A program made the translations under genes and the position numbers. From NCBI RefSeq assembly GCF_001613385.1, contig NZ_BDCG01000016.1:248001-312000 (forward strand): a DNA stretch of 64,000 bases, read 5' to 3'. Positions 15,946-24,496 of the stretch are shown one piece after another. The notes under the pieces are model-generated. The model was not told where the DNA came from. It saw nothing but the letters and a program-made list of their open reading frames with translations, and made no database searches. Within the stretch, counting starts at the first letter, position 1; the number at the start of each line of letters is the position of its first letter. This DNA comes from Nocardia flavorosea NBRC 108225. GTDB taxonomy: Bacteria > Actinomycetota > Actinomycetes > Mycobacteriales > Mycobacteriaceae.

Positions 15946-17504
15946 GTCGAGCCAGCAAGAAGCATCCGGGGCGGATCCTGTTCGTAGGGTCGGGCCCGGG
16001 GGACCCGGCATTGCTGACCACCCGATCCCGCGAAGTGCTGTGCCGGGCCACCCTTGCGTTCACCGATCCCGATGTGGACGCCGGAGTACTCGCCCTGATC
16101 GGCACCGAGGTGGAAGCCGACGCCGAGGGGCAGCCCGCCGTGGACGTGCGGCCCGCCCTCGGCGACCCCGCCGAGGTCGCCAAGACCTTGATCGCCGAGG
16201 CGAAGGCCGGCCACGATGTGGTGCGCGTGGTCTCCGGTGATCCGCTGACCACCGACGCGGTGATCGCCGAGGTCACTGCGGTCACCAGATCGCATATCGT
16301 TTTCGAGGTCCTACCCGGTCTGCCGTCCGGTTCGGCGGTGCCCAGTTATGCGGGTATCGCGCTCGGCTCCGGGCATACCGAGGCCGATGTGCGCGGTGAG
16401 GTGGACTGGCCTGCCCTGGCCGCTGCCCCCGGCCCGCTGGTGCTGCACGCGACCTCCGGCCATCTGGCCGAGACCGCGAGCGCGTTGGTGGAGCACGGTA
16501 TGGCACCGCAGACCCCGGTCGCGGTGACGGTACGCGGCACCACCCGCCAGCAGCGCACTATCGAGGCGACCCTGGCCACGCTGAACAGCACCGCCTCCGA
16601 ACTGGTCGGTCCGCTGGTCGTCACCATCGGCAAGGCGGTGGCGCAGCGGTCGAAGATGTCGTGGTGGGAATCGCGGGCGCTCTACGGCTGGACGGTCCTG
16701 GTGCCGCGCACCAAAGATCAGGCCGGGGAGATGAGCGAACGGCTGGTCACCCACGGCGCCATCCCGAAGGAAGTGCCCACCATCGCGGTGGAACCGCCGC
16801 GCAGCCCCGCGCAGATGGAACGCGCGGTCAAGGGCTTGGTGGACGGCCGGTACCAGTGGGTGGTGTTCACCTCCACCAATGCGGTGCGCGCGGTCTGGGA
16901 GAAGTTCGCCGAGTTCGGTCTGGACGCCCGCGCGTTCTCCGGTGTGAAGATCGCCTGCGTGGGTGAGGCCACCGCCGACAAGGTGCGTTCCTTCGGCATC
17001 AACCCGGAAATGCTGCCCAGTGGTGAGCAGTCCTCGCTCGGCCTGCTCGCCGATTTCCCGCCCTACGACGATGTGTTCGATCCGGTGAATCGCGTACTGC
17101 TGCCGCGTGCCGATATCGCGACCGAAACCCTTGCGGAGGGTCTGCGTGAACGCGGCTGGGAGATCGACGATGTGACGGCCTACCGCACCGTGCGCGCCTC
17201 TCCGCCGCCCGCGGAGACCCGCGAGATGATCAAGACCGGCGGTTTCGACGCGGTTCTGTTCACCTCGAGCTCCACGGTCCGGAACCTGGTGGGTATCGCC
17301 GGTAAACCGCATGCCCGTACGATCGTGGCCTGCATCGGCCCGAAAACTGCGGAGACAGCGGTCGAATTCGGCCTGCGTGTCGACGTGCAACCCGAGGTCG
17401 CCCAGGTGGGCCCACTGGTGGAAGCCCTCGCCGAACATGCCGCCCGCCTCCGGGCCGAGGGACTGTTGCCGCCCCCGCGCAAGAAGAGCCGCCGCAGCAG
17501 GTGA
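15942..17504 (+). CDS. hemD: Uroporphyrinogen-III methyltransferase-like / uroporphyrinogen-III synthase fusion
   Basis: The 520-residue protein has two parts. Residues ~10-245 are a SAM-dependent tetrapyrrole methylase fold (LFVGSGPGDPALLTTR, VRVVSGDPLTTD, VLHATSGHL). Residues ~255-505 are a HemD cyclase (WTVLVPRTKDQAGEMSERL, WVVFTSTNAVRAVWE, VLFTSSSTVRNLVG, IACIGPKTAE). The HemD part closes hydroxymethylbilane to uroporphyrinogen III. The methylase part resembles CobA, but a full set of CobA residues was not confirmed; actinobacterial HemD proteins commonly have this fusion. The gene overlaps hemC by ATGA. Its 3' end is duplicated just downstream. Confidence 0.92.
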   Translation: MSRASKKHPGRILFVGSGPGDPALLTTRSREVLCRATLAFTDPDVDAGVLALIGTEVEADAEGQPAVDVRPALGDPAEVAKTLIAEAKAGHDVVRVVSGDPLTTDAVIAEVTAVTRSHIVFEVLPGLPSGSAVPSYAGIALGSGHTEADVRGEVDWPALAAAPGPLVLHATSGHLAETASALVEHGMAPQTPVAVTVRGTTRQQRTIEATLATLNSTASELVGPLVVTIGKAVAQRSKMSWWESRALYGWTVLVPRTKDQAGEMSERLVTHGAIPKEVPTIAVEPPRSPAQMERAVKGLVDGRYQWVVFTSTNAVRAVWEKFAEFGLDARAFSGVKIACVGEATADKVRSFGINPEMLPSGEQSSLGLLADFPPYDDVFDPVNRVLLPRADIATETLAEGLRERGWEIDDVTAYRTVRASPPPAETREMIKTGGFDAVLFTSSSTVRNLVGIAGKPHARTIVACIGPKTAETAVEFGLRVDVQPEVAQVGPLVEALAEHAARLRAEGLLPPPRKKSRRSR

Positions 17505-17553
17505 TCTGCCGGGTGCGCGTGGGTCCGTTGCACGCGCAACGATCCATGCCGTC

Positions 17554-17813
17554 CGGTTCTGTGCACCTCGAGCTCCACGGTCCGGAACCTGGTGGGTATC
17601 GCCGGTAAACCGCACATCCGTACGATCGTGGCCCGGATCGGCCCGAAATTGCGGAAACTGTAGTCGGATTCGGGCTTCGTGTCGACGTGCAGCCCAAGGT
17701 CGCCGCAGGCAGGTCCGCCGGTGGTAAAAGCGCTCGCCGAACATGCCGCCCGCCTCCAGGCCGAGGGACTGCTCTCCCGCCCCGGAAGAAAAGCCGTCGC
17801 AGCAGGTGATGCG
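17554..17813 (+). pseudogene. Decayed tandem duplicate of the hemD 3' end
   Basis: From CGGTTCTGTGCACCTCGAGC to GCAGCAGGTGAT this segment repeats bases ~17251-17507 of hemD at an offset of 303-306 bp. It has point changes, small indels, a premature TAG and frameshifts. Similarity continues a little past the hemD stop (GGGTGCRCGYGGKTCCGTT on both copies), which marks a true tandem duplication of about 305 bp. It has no start codon and encodes nothing intact. Confidence 0.9.
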
Positions 17814-17970
17814 CTGGGTGCACGCGGTTCCGTTTCCCGGAAGGCGCCGCGGCGCCCGGTGCCATCCCCGCCGAGGCCGGCCGACGGAGCCTGCCGGCCG
17901 AGGCCGACCGATTCCGCAATGACGTGCGCGTCGGTCCCACCTTCAGTGAAGGTGCACGACCGCGGTGCCC

Positions 17971-18101
17971 GAGTGCAGCGAGGTTCTGAAAAGCGTCGGC
18001 CCGTCCCGGCTTTTCGCGCTCGATGCGGTGCGGCGCAACCGCGAATGCCCAGTGCGGAAGCAGGGGCCCAGGGGGCCGAGCCTGCGCGCCGGAGGCGCGC
18101 C
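17971..18101 (+). repeat. Dispersed intergenic repeat family B, copy 3
   Basis: It aligns with the copies at 10281-10420 (inverted) and 31966-32100: GCAGCGAGGTTCTGA, CGTCGGCCCGTCCC, CTCGATGCGGTGCGGCG and AGTGCGGAAGCAGGGGCC. A terminal hairpin GGCGCGCC pairs within GCGCGCCGGAGGCGCGCC, followed by CAATAG. This is the most diverged full-length copy. It ends 14 bp before the hemB start codon, so its terminal hairpin lies in the hemB leader or promoter. Confidence 0.8.
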
Positions 18102-18115
18102 AATAGACTCGGCTC

Positions 18116-19099
18116 ATGAGCGGAATCGAGCGTCCGCGGCGGTTGCGGCGCACCCCCGCGCTGCGGCGGCTGGTGGCCGAGACAAGTCTGGAGCCGCGGC
18201 ATCTCGTGTTGCCGATGTTCGTCGCGGACGGGTTGTCCGAACCGCGGGAGATCGGTTCGATGCCGGGTGTTTTCCAGCATTCCCTGGATTCGCTGCGCAA
18301 GGCCGCGGTGGAAGCGGTGGAAGCCGGTGTCGGCGGGTTGATGTTGTTCGGGGTACCCAAGCCTGAGGACAAGGATCCGGAGGGTAGCCAGGCGTCGGCT
18401 CCGGCGGGCATTCTCAACCGCGGGTTGCGGGCGCTGGCCGCCGAGGTGGGCGACGCGACCGTGGTGATGGCCGATACCTGTCTGGACGAATTCACCGATC
18501 ACGGGCATTGCGGCGTGCTCGACGCTGCGGGTGCGGTCGACAATGACGCCACCCTGCTGCGCTATGTGGAGATGGCGCTCGCGCAGGCCGATGCCGGGGC
18601 CGATCTGCTCGGGACGAGCGGGATGATGGACGGACAGGTCGGTGCCATCCGGGAGGCACTGGACGAGGCCGGGCGCACCGATACCGCGATTCTGGCGTAT
18701 GCGGCGAAATACTCTTCGGCGTTCTACGGCCCGTTCCGGGAGGCGGTGGCCTCGTCGCTGCAGGGCGACCGGCGCACCTACCAGCAGGATGCCGCGAACC
18801 GGCGCGAATCCATCCACGAGCTGGAGCTGGATCTGGAACAGGGCGCGGATATCGTCATGGTGAAACCGGCCATGGCCTATCTGGATATCCTGCGGGACGT
18901 GGCGGACCGTTCGCCCGTGCCCGTCGCGGCCTATCAGATCTCCGGGGAGTATTCGATGATCACGGCGGCCGCCGAACGCGGCTGGATCGACCGGCGCGCC
19001 GCAATACTGGAATCGCTCACCGGTATCCGCCGCGCGGGTGCCGATATCGTGCTCACCTATTGGGCGACCGAGGCGGCGCGGTGGCTGTGGCGGCCGTGA
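18116..19099 (+). CDS. hemB: Porphobilinogen synthase (delta-aminolevulinic acid dehydratase)
   Basis: The 327-residue enzyme condenses two 5-aminolevulinates to porphobilinogen. The two Schiff-base lysines are visible in AYAAKYSSAFYGPF and IVMVKPAMAYLD. The metal site reads DTCLDEFTDHGHCG, with the first and third zinc cysteines kept and the middle one replaced by Asp, as is usual in actinobacteria. The start ATG 18116 sits close to the family B repeat. It is separated from hemD by 611 bp, so it may have its own promoter. It overlaps the following membrane-protein gene by GTGA. Confidence 0.95.
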   Translation: MSGIERPRRLRRTPALRRLVAETSLEPRHLVLPMFVADGLSEPREIGSMPGVFQHSLDSLRKAAVEAVEAGVGGLMLFGVPKPEDKDPEGSQASAPAGILNRGLRALAAEVGDATVVMADTCLDEFTDHGHCGVLDAAGAVDNDATLLRYVEMALAQADAGADLLGTSGMMDGQVGAIREALDEAGRTDTAILAYAAKYSSAFYGPFREAVASSLQGDRRTYQQDAANRRESIHELELDLEQGADIVMVKPAMAYLDILRDVADRSPVPVAAYQISGEYSMITAAAERGWIDRRAAILESLTGIRRAGADIVLTYWATEAARWLWRP

Positions 19100-19596
19100 A
19101 TCCGCCCGCGGATATTGTTACCGCGCGGCAATTGTGGTGGGGCGTCATCGGTTTGGGGCTGGTGCAGCTTTTCGTTTCGCTGGCCGATACGTTGCTGAAC
19201 CGCGAGCGGTTCACTGCAGAGTTCCAGGAGCGGATGCAGACGGCGGATCAGCAGTTCGCCCCGGCGACCATCGATCTGTTCGTCACGATGGGTGCCGTGC
19301 TCGGCGTGGTTTTCGGGGCGCTGATCGCCGCATTGGGGATCGTGGTCGTCCATCAGCTCGGCAAGGGCAAGATGTGGGCGCGGACGCTGCTGACCTTCGT
19401 CGGGATCTGGCTGGTGATCATGGGCGTTGCCGCGCTGTTCTCCATCGGTGCGGTGGAAAGTGCCGGCCAGGTGCTGTCCGGGGCAGTGTCCATCCTGCAG
19501 GCCGTGCTGGCGGGCGGAGCGATCTATCTGTGTCAGCGGCCCGAGGCCGTGAAGTGGTTCATGCCGCCCGGTCCGGGGACGCCCGGAAAGTTGTGA
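19096..19596 (+). CDS. Four-helix membrane protein of unknown function (Rv0513-like)
   Basis: The ~166-residue protein has four predicted membrane helices, around LWWGVIGLGLVQLFVSLAD, TMGAVLGVVFGALIAALGIV, LLTFVGIWLVIMGVAALF and LSGAVSILQAVLAGGAIYL. There is a loop of ~30 polar residues after the first helix and a conserved-looking short GKGKMWAR turn. Position after hemB matches Rv0513 of M. tuberculosis. GTG 19096 overlaps the hemB stop; GTG 19081 is a slightly longer alternative. Function is unknown. Confidence 0.75.
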   Translation: MNPPADIVTARQLWWGVIGLGLVQLFVSLADTLLNRERFTAEFQERMQTADQQFAPATIDLFVTMGAVLGVVFGALIAALGIVVVHQLGKGKMWARTLLTFVGIWLVIMGVAALFSIGAVESAGQVLSGAVSILQAVLAGGAIYLCQRPEAVKWFMPPGPGTPGKL

Positions 19597-19799
19597 GATC
19601 TCCCGACCGGCTTCCTGACCAGCAGTTCGATACCGTCTTCGGGTAGGCGGCGCATCCATATAACGAACGTCGAGTTTGTTCCCGGTATTCCGGCATGTAC
19701 AGTGAGGACTGTCACAGACGACATGCGAACCGGTGGTCACGGGTACCCGTCCAGCAGGATGGAATTCCGGGGTCGGTTTTCCGGGGATCGGAGGCAACG

Positions 19800-19919
19800 A
19801 TGCGAGTGGTGATCCAGCAGCCGCAGAGTATTCGGCGGGATATGCTCGTCCTGACTCTTCTGATCCTGTTCGGTGTTCTCACCGTCGCGGTGCTGCTGAT
19901 TCCCAGCATCGTCGGCTGA
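19800..19919 (+). CDS. 39-residue single-span membrane protein
   Basis: ATG 19800 is preceded by GGAGG with a six-base gap. The product has an N-terminal polar part (MRVVIQQPQSIRRDM) and one strong membrane helix (LVLTLLILFGVLTVAVLLI), ending PSIVG. The two arginines before the helix predict a cytoplasmic N-terminus. No family is recognised. The good ribosome binding site and clean one-helix design argue that it is real. Confidence 0.6.
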   Translation: MRVVIQQPQSIRRDMLVLTLLILFGVLTVAVLLIPSIVG

Positions 19920-19952
19920 TTCGCGTGTTCCCGGCTCCCCGTTCGCGCCGGT

Positions 19953-20462
19953 ATGTCTGAACGATCCGGCACCGCGGCCGATACCGGAGAGGTGCTCTTC
20001 AGCGAACCGGGCGCCCGGTGGCGTGCGGTGGCCTACGGCCCGCTGATCTGTGCGCTTCTGCTGGCCGCCGAACTCGCCGCAGGTGTCACTCCCCACTGGT
20101 TCGCATTACTGTTCTGCGCCGCGCTGATCACCGCGTTCGCGGTACTGCAGATCTACGCGGCCCGCACGCACGTGAGCGTGGAGGTAACCGACGGTTTCCT
20201 GCGCAACGGCGCGGAGACGACGCCCATACGGTCCATCGCCGCGGTTCTTCCGGCCGATTCGGACGATCCCTGGGAGGACGGCCGAGCACTGGGGGAACTG
20301 ACCGGTGTGCCGCGCCGACGCACCGCCGTGGGCCTGCGGCGCACCGACGGCGAATTGGTCCGCACCTGGGCGAAGGATCACCGGGCATTGCGTACCGCGC
20401 TGACCGAGGCGATCGCCCGGGGCGGCACCGGTTCGGCCGGCGACACAACTCGCGGCGATTGA
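19953..20462 (+). CDS. Two-helix membrane protein with C-terminal soluble domain, unknown function
   Basis: The 169-residue protein has a short acidic N-terminus and two adjacent membrane helices (VAYGPLICALLLAAELAAG and FALLFCAALITAFAVLQIYA). A soluble beta-rich domain follows, including VSVEVTDGFLRNG and RRTAVGLRRTDGELVRTWA. The layout of a helical hairpin plus a small PH-like beta domain recurs in actinobacterial envelope proteins, but no named family is assigned with confidence. It lies 33 bp after the 39-residue protein gene, in the same direction. Confidence 0.7.
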   Translation: MSERSGTAADTGEVLFSEPGARWRAVAYGPLICALLLAAELAAGVTPHWFALLFCAALITAFAVLQIYAARTHVSVEVTDGFLRNGAETTPIRSIAAVLPADSDDPWEDGRALGELTGVPRRRTAVGLRRTDGELVRTWAKDHRALRTALTEAIARGGTGSAGDTTRGD

Positions 20463-20596
20463 TTATCGAACCGCGCACGGGCAGCATCGGTTGTTGCGGC
20501 CGGGCGATATCGCGAAACGGCGGTCGCCTGCCGATCAGCGCTCGCCGGTAGCGGGGCGTTGTCGGGACCGAGAAGTCGCACTGGATGAGGAGACCC

Positions 20597-20872
20597 GTGA
20601 ACCGTCCGCATGTCGTACCGGTCGTCGATCTCGCGGTAGCGGTCCTCGCGATCGGGTTGGCGGCTCTGTGCTGGGCGCAGGGCCTGCAGACCACTGACCT
20701 CCCCGCCACGGCGGACTACCCGGCCTACACCGCGACCCGTTACGTCGCGCCGTGGCTTTTCCTCGCGGGGGTGCTGGTGACCGGCGCCGGACTGGCCGTT
20801 GTCGACGCCGCCGCTCGAACCCTGCGCCTTGGGCGGGCTCGCGCAGGCCGGGTCGGTCCCGCCGGCCGGTAG
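20597..20872 (+). CDS. Small two-helix membrane protein (Rv0514-like)
   Basis: The ~91-residue protein has two membrane helices (LAVAVLAIGLAALCWAQG and VAPWLFLAGVLVTGAGLAVV) and an Arg-rich tail (RTLRLGRARAGRVG). Position and size fit Rv0514 of M. tuberculosis. GTG 20597 is preferred over ATG 20585 because AGGAG sits just upstream of it. It converges with the next, minus-strand gene (six bases between stops). Function unknown. Confidence 0.68.
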   Translation: MNRPHVVPVVDLAVAVLAIGLAALCWAQGLQTTDLPATADYPAYTATRYVAPWLFLAGVLVTGAGLAVVDAAARTLRLGRARAGRVGPAGR

Positions 20873-20878
20873 ACCGGG

Positions 20879-21274
20879 TCAGTCCCACTGCTGGTAGATA
20901 TCGAAAACGCGGCCGTGCGGGGCGCCCGGGGCGTGGACGAACACGATCACCGAACCGCCGTTGTCGACCGATTCCAGCATCACCTGCCGCAGCGAAGCGT
21001 GTACGCCGCCGTTTTCGTCGCGGTACAGGCGGGTTCCGCTGTGCAGGCCGGCGCCGATCCGGGAAGCCGGCACGATCTGGTCGACCAGCGCCGGGACCGG
21101 GCCACCGGCCAGTGCCGCGGTTTCGGCCTGGTTGAGCCGTAGGCCGGCGCGCGCGTTGTCGGCATCCACGACCGGTTCGGCCGCCGCGGCCGTTCCCGCG
21201 CCGAATCCGGTCGCCAGGACACCACATGCGACCGAGACCGCGGCCAGCGCCGAACCTCTGATGGCAATTCGCAA
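20879..21274 (-). CDS. Small secreted protein, unknown function
   Basis: The 131-residue product has a clear signal peptide: MRIAIRG, then the hydrophobic core SALAAVSVACGVLATGFGAG, and an AAA-AEP cleavage site. The ~100-residue mature part is mostly polar with no cysteines. It ends in a beta-strand-like segment (SVIVFVHAPG...VFDIYQQWD). No family is recognised. It is transcribed divergently from hemL, whose start is ~170 bp away. Confidence 0.7.
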   Translation of the reverse strand: MRIAIRGSALAAVSVACGVLATGFGAGTAAAAEPVVDADNARAGLRLNQAETAALAGGPVPALVDQIVPASRIGAGLHSGTRLYRDENGGVHASLRQVMLESVDNGGSVIVFVHAPGAPHGRVFDIYQQWD

Positions 21275-21445
21275 AACGACCTCCCCGGCCGGTGATTCAC
21301 GGAGTTGTTACGACGGAACAGAACAGTACGCACTCGGGGCGAACCCCCGGTGTATTTGGTGTGGCAAGTGTCGGGGCGCGGTGTGGGTCACCCATCGTGC
21401 ACCCTGTCGTCGACGCCGCGGGGGTGGGCTGCCAAACTGGAGGCC

Positions 21446-22855
21446 GTGAGTTCTCTGCGCGTGGCCGGTACGGCGGTGCCGGCCTCCAGTCAGCTTTTCC
21501 AGCGAGCCGAAGCGGTTGTCCCCGGTGGTGTCAATTCCCCGGTGCGGGCCTTCGGCTCGGTGGGCGGTACGCCGAGGTTCATCTCGTCGGCCCGCGGTTG
21601 CCTACTGGTCGACGCGGACGGTAACGAGTATGTCGACCTGGTGTGCTCCTGGGGACCGATGATCCTCGGGCATGCGCATCCCGCGGTGGTCGAGGCGGTG
21701 CGCACGGTTGCCGGCGACGGGTTGTCGTTCGGCGCGCCCACGGCCGGCGAGGTGGAACTCGCCGAACTCATCGTGGAACGGGTCGCTCCGGTGCAGAAGG
21801 TGCGCCTGGTGAACTCCGGAACCGAGGCGACCATGAGCGCGGTGCGCCTGGCCCGCGGCTACACCGGCCGGTCGAAGATCATCAAGTTCGCCGGCTGCTA
21901 TCACGGCCATGTCGATGCGCTGCTCGCGGACGCGGGGTCCGGGGTCGCGACGTTCGGGCTGCCGACTTCGCCCGGCGTCACCGGTGCCCAGGCCGCGGAT
22001 ACCATCGTGCTGCCCTACAACGATCTGGACGCCGTGCGCACGGCCTTCGAACAGCATCCCGGTGAGATCGCCGCCGTGATCACCGAGGCCGCCGCCGGGA
22101 ACATGGGCGCAGTGGCGCCGCTACCCGATTTCAATGCCGGACTGCGCCGGATCACCGCCGACAACGGCGCGCTGCTCATCATGGACGAGGTGATGACCGG
22201 CTTCCGGGTGAGCAGTGCCGGCTGGTACGGGATCGAATCCGTGGCGGCCGATCTCTACACCTACGGAAAGGTGATGAGCGGCGGACTCCCCGCCGCCGCC
22301 TTCGGCGGCCGGGCCGAGGTGATGGACCGGCTCGCCCCACTCGGCCCGGTGTACCAGGCCGGCACCCTGTCCGGGAATCCGGTGGCGGTGGCCGCCGGGC
22401 TGGCAACGCTGCGTGCCGCCGACGAACAGGTGTACGCGGCCCTGGACCGCAACAGCGAACGGCTCGGCATTCTGCTCACCGAGGCCCTCACCGGCGCGGG
22501 GGTCGCGCACCAGGTGCAGTTCGCAGGCAATATGGTGAGCGTGTTCTTCGCCGAAACTCCGGTCCTCGACTATGCCGCCGCCAAGGCGAGCCAGACCTGG
22601 CGGTATCCGGCCTTCTTCCACGGATTGCTGGACGGCGGGGTGTACGCCCCACCCAGCAATTTCGAGGCCTGGTTCGTCTCCGCGGCCCTCGACGACGACG
22701 CCTTCGATCGGATAGCCGCCGCGCTACCCGCCGCCGCGGCAGCGGCCGCCGCTGCCACATCCGGCCGCATGAGCGAGTCGGGCCCGGAGGCGGTAGCGCA
22801 GCGTAACCACGCAGGGCCCTCGCTTATGCACGATGGACAAGGAACATCAGCGTGA
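21446..22855 (+). CDS. hemL: Glutamate-1-semialdehyde 2,1-aminomutase
   Basis: This PLP enzyme converts glutamate-1-semialdehyde (the HemA product) to 5-aminolevulinate. Signatures are the PGGVNSPVRAF entry segment, LVNSGTEATMSAVRLAR, CYHGHVDALL, the ALLIMDEVMTGFR Asp motif and the PLP lysine in YGKVMSGGLPAAAFGGR. The conserved enzyme ends near AALPAAAAA. The last ~30 residues are added by a family A palindromic element. GTG 21446 was chosen by length; its GGAGG is unusually close, and GTG 21461 is an alternative. The stop overlaps the next gene (GTGA). Confidence 0.94.
   Translation: MSSLRVAGTAVPASSQLFQRAEAVVPGGVNSPVRAFGSVGGTPRFISSARGCLLVDADGNEYVDLVCSWGPMILGHAHPAVVEAVRTVAGDGLSFGAPTAGEVELAELIVERVAPVQKVRLVNSGTEATMSAVRLARGYTGRSKIIKFAGCYHGHVDALLADAGSGVATFGLPTSPGVTGAQAADTIVLPYNDLDAVRTAFEQHPGEIAAVITEAAAGNMGAVAPLPDFNAGLRRITADNGALLIMDEVMTGFRVSSAGWYGIESVAADLYTYGKVMSGGLPAAAFGGRAEVMDRLAPLGPVYQAGTLSGNPVAVAAGLATLRAADEQVYAALDRNSERLGILLTEALTGAGVAHQVQFAGNMVSVFFAETPVLDYAAAKASQTWRYPAFFHGLLDGGVYAPPSNFEAWFVSAALDDDAFDRIAAALPAAAAAAAAATSGRMSESGPEAVAQRNHAGPSLMHDGQGTSA
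22768..22829 (+). repeat. Family A palindromic element at the hemL 3' end
   Basis: The left arm GCATGAGCGAG pairs with CTCGCTTATGC (one G-T wobble), and the inner GGGCCC blocks also pair. The loop contains GGAGGCGGTAGCGCAGCGTAACCAC, nearly identical to the nitrate reductase copy. It is translated as part of MSESGPEAVAQRNHAGPSL. Confidence 0.9.
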
Positions 22856-23628
22856 GCCGATCCGATTCCGAGCGCGTCTCCGCCGGCCCCGCCGAAGCGG
22901 CGGCCCGGCCCGACCGTATCGACTCCGCGTCGCCCGCTACCGAGGCCGGCAGCGGGATCGCCGCCGAACCACCCACCTCCGGCGCCGACGACGCCGAATC
23001 GGTGGAAACCATCGTGCACGTGCTACGCCACGGCGAAGTGCACAACCCCCGAGGCATCCTGTACGGGCGACTGCCGGGATTCGGGCTGTCGGTGGCCGGA
23101 CGTGCCCAGGCCGGCGCGGTGGCGCGGTCCCTGGCCGATCACGATATCGCCCTGGTCATCGCATCCCCGTTGCAGCGCGCGCAGGAGACCGCGGAACCCA
23201 TCGCGGGCCGGCACGGGCTCACCGTGCGTACCGACGAGAACCTCATCGAAGCCGGCAACACCTTCGAGGGATTACGGGTCTCGGTGGGTGACGGCGCCCT
23301 GCGTAAACCCCGGCACTGGTGGAAGCTGCGCGATCCGTTCACCCCGTCATGGGGCGAACCGTATCTGCAGATCGCGCACCGGATGCTCGCCGCGGTGAAC
23401 AAGGCGCGGGTGGTGTCGACCGGGCACGAAGCGGTGCTGGTTTCGCATCAGCTCCCGGTGTGGACGCTGCGCCGGTTCCTGCAGGGGCAGCGGCTGTGGC
23501 ATGATCCGCGCAGTCGGCAGTGCGGTCTGGCGTCGCTGACATCGCTGGTCTACCGGGGCGACACCCTGGTCGATATCGTCTACTCCGAGCCCGCCGGTGG
23601 CTCGGATCCGACGGTGCACGGCGCATGA
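22852..23628 (+). CDS. Histidine phosphatase (phosphoglycerate-mutase-like, Rv0525-like)
   Basis: The 258-residue protein has the phosphohistidine motif VLRHGEVHNP at about residue 57, the SPLQRAQETAEPIA arginine/alpha motif and the second catalytic His in AVLVSHQLPVW. The N-terminal ~50 residues are disordered. It is probably a cytoplasmic phosphatase rather than a glycolytic mutase, but the substrate is unknown. Its gene is coupled to hemL upstream (GTGA) and to the thioredoxin-like gene downstream (ATGA), as Rv0524-Rv0525-Rv0526 in M. tuberculosis. The start is GTG 22852. Confidence 0.88.
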   Translation: MSRSDSERVSAGPAEAAARPDRIDSASPATEAGSGIAAEPPTSGADDAESVETIVHVLRHGEVHNPRGILYGRLPGFGLSVAGRAQAGAVARSLADHDIALVIASPLQRAQETAEPIAGRHGLTVRTDENLIEAGNTFEGLRVSVGDGALRKPRHWWKLRDPFTPSWGEPYLQIAHRMLAAVNKARVVSTGHEAVLVSHQLPVWTLRRFLQGQRLWHDPRSRQCGLASLTSLVYRGDTLVDIVYSEPAGGSDPTVHGA

Positions 23629-24248
23629 ACACGGTCGCCTCGGCGCTCCGGGGCCGGCTGCTGCCGGCCCTCGCCGCGCTGATGTGTCTCGCACTTGTCC
23701 CGGCCTGTTCGACCGGGACCGACGCGGTCGCCACGGGCGGCGGCACGTTCGAATTCGTTTCACCCGGTGGGCAGACCGAAATTTTCTACGATCCGCCGTC
23801 TGCCCGCGGCACCATCGGCGACCTTTCCGGGCCGGATCTGATGTCCGACGAGGACGAGACGATTTCGGTGGACGATTTTCCCGGACAGGTGGTCGTGCTC
23901 AATATCTGGGGGCAGTGGTGCGGCCCGTGCCGTGCCGAGGCTCCCGCGCTCGAACAGGTCTACGAGCAGACCAAGGATCTCGGGGTCGCTTTCCTCGGGA
24001 TCAATGTCCGCGACAACCATCGGGACAAGGCTCGCGATTTCGTCACCGACAACAACATCGGTTACCCGTCGATCTACGACCCGCCGATGCGCACATTGCT
24101 GGCGCTCGGTGGCATCCCGACCAGCGTCGTTCCCACCACGGTGGTGCTGGATCGGGACCACCGGGTAGCGGCGGTGTTCTTGCGCGCCCTACTTGCCGAG
24201 GATCTTATGCCGGTGGTGCAGCGCATCGCCGCGGAGGGAGCATCATGA
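23625..24248 (+). CDS. ResA/CcsX-like membrane-anchored thioredoxin lipoprotein
   Basis: The 207-residue product has a signal peptide with a lipobox-like LVPACS, so it is probably a lipoprotein facing the periplasm. The thioredoxin fold carries the active site NIWGQWCGPCRAEAP. The cis-Pro loop reads TSVVPTTVVLD, with FLGINVRDN before it, as in ResA. It should reduce apocytochrome c haem-binding cysteines, with electrons from CcdA (24493-25374). It overlaps the upstream phosphatase and the downstream 83-codon gene by ATGA. Confidence 0.9.
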   Translation: MNTVASALRGRLLPALAALMCLALVPACSTGTDAVATGGGTFEFVSPGGQTEIFYDPPSARGTIGDLSGPDLMSDEDETISVDDFPGQVVVLNIWGQWCGPCRAEAPALEQVYEQTKDLGVAFLGINVRDNHRDKARDFVTDNNIGYPSIYDPPMRTLLALGGIPTSVVPTTVVLDRDHRVAAVFLRALLAEDLMPVVQRIAAEGAS

Positions 24249-24496
24249 GGAGTTTGCGGTCTCGAGGCGTACGCCGGTACGGGGCGACCCGCCCGCCGCG
24301 CGGCGTCCGCGCCGAGGTGCTGGTGAAATCGTCGCTGGGCTCTTGGGAGCTACAGCCGGCCGAAACCACCGGTAGCGATCGGAAGGTGGCGAATTCGCGG
24401 CCGTCGGGTGCGCGTGGTTCCACCGCCCCGGCCGGCCGGGCGGGTGATCGGCGGGCGAACAACCCCGAAGCGGAACCGGAGCGTAGTTCGAGTTGA
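24245..24496 (+). CDS. 83-residue basic disordered protein in the cytochrome c maturation operon
   Basis: ATG 24245 overlaps the thioredoxin gene's stop (ATGA), and its own stop overlaps the ccdA TTG start (TTGA at 24493-24496). GGAGGGAG lies six bases upstream, a strong ribosome binding site. The product is Arg-rich (MRSLRSRGVRRYGATRPPRG) with a polar, probably disordered C-terminal half. It contains no cysteine and no membrane helix. No family is recognised. It may be a linker gene that keeps translation coupled across the gap, or a real small subunit. Confidence 0.6.
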   Translation: MRSLRSRGVRRYGATRPPRGVRAEVLVKSSLGSWELQPAETTGSDRKVANSRPSGARGSTAPAGRAGDRRANNPEAEPERSSS

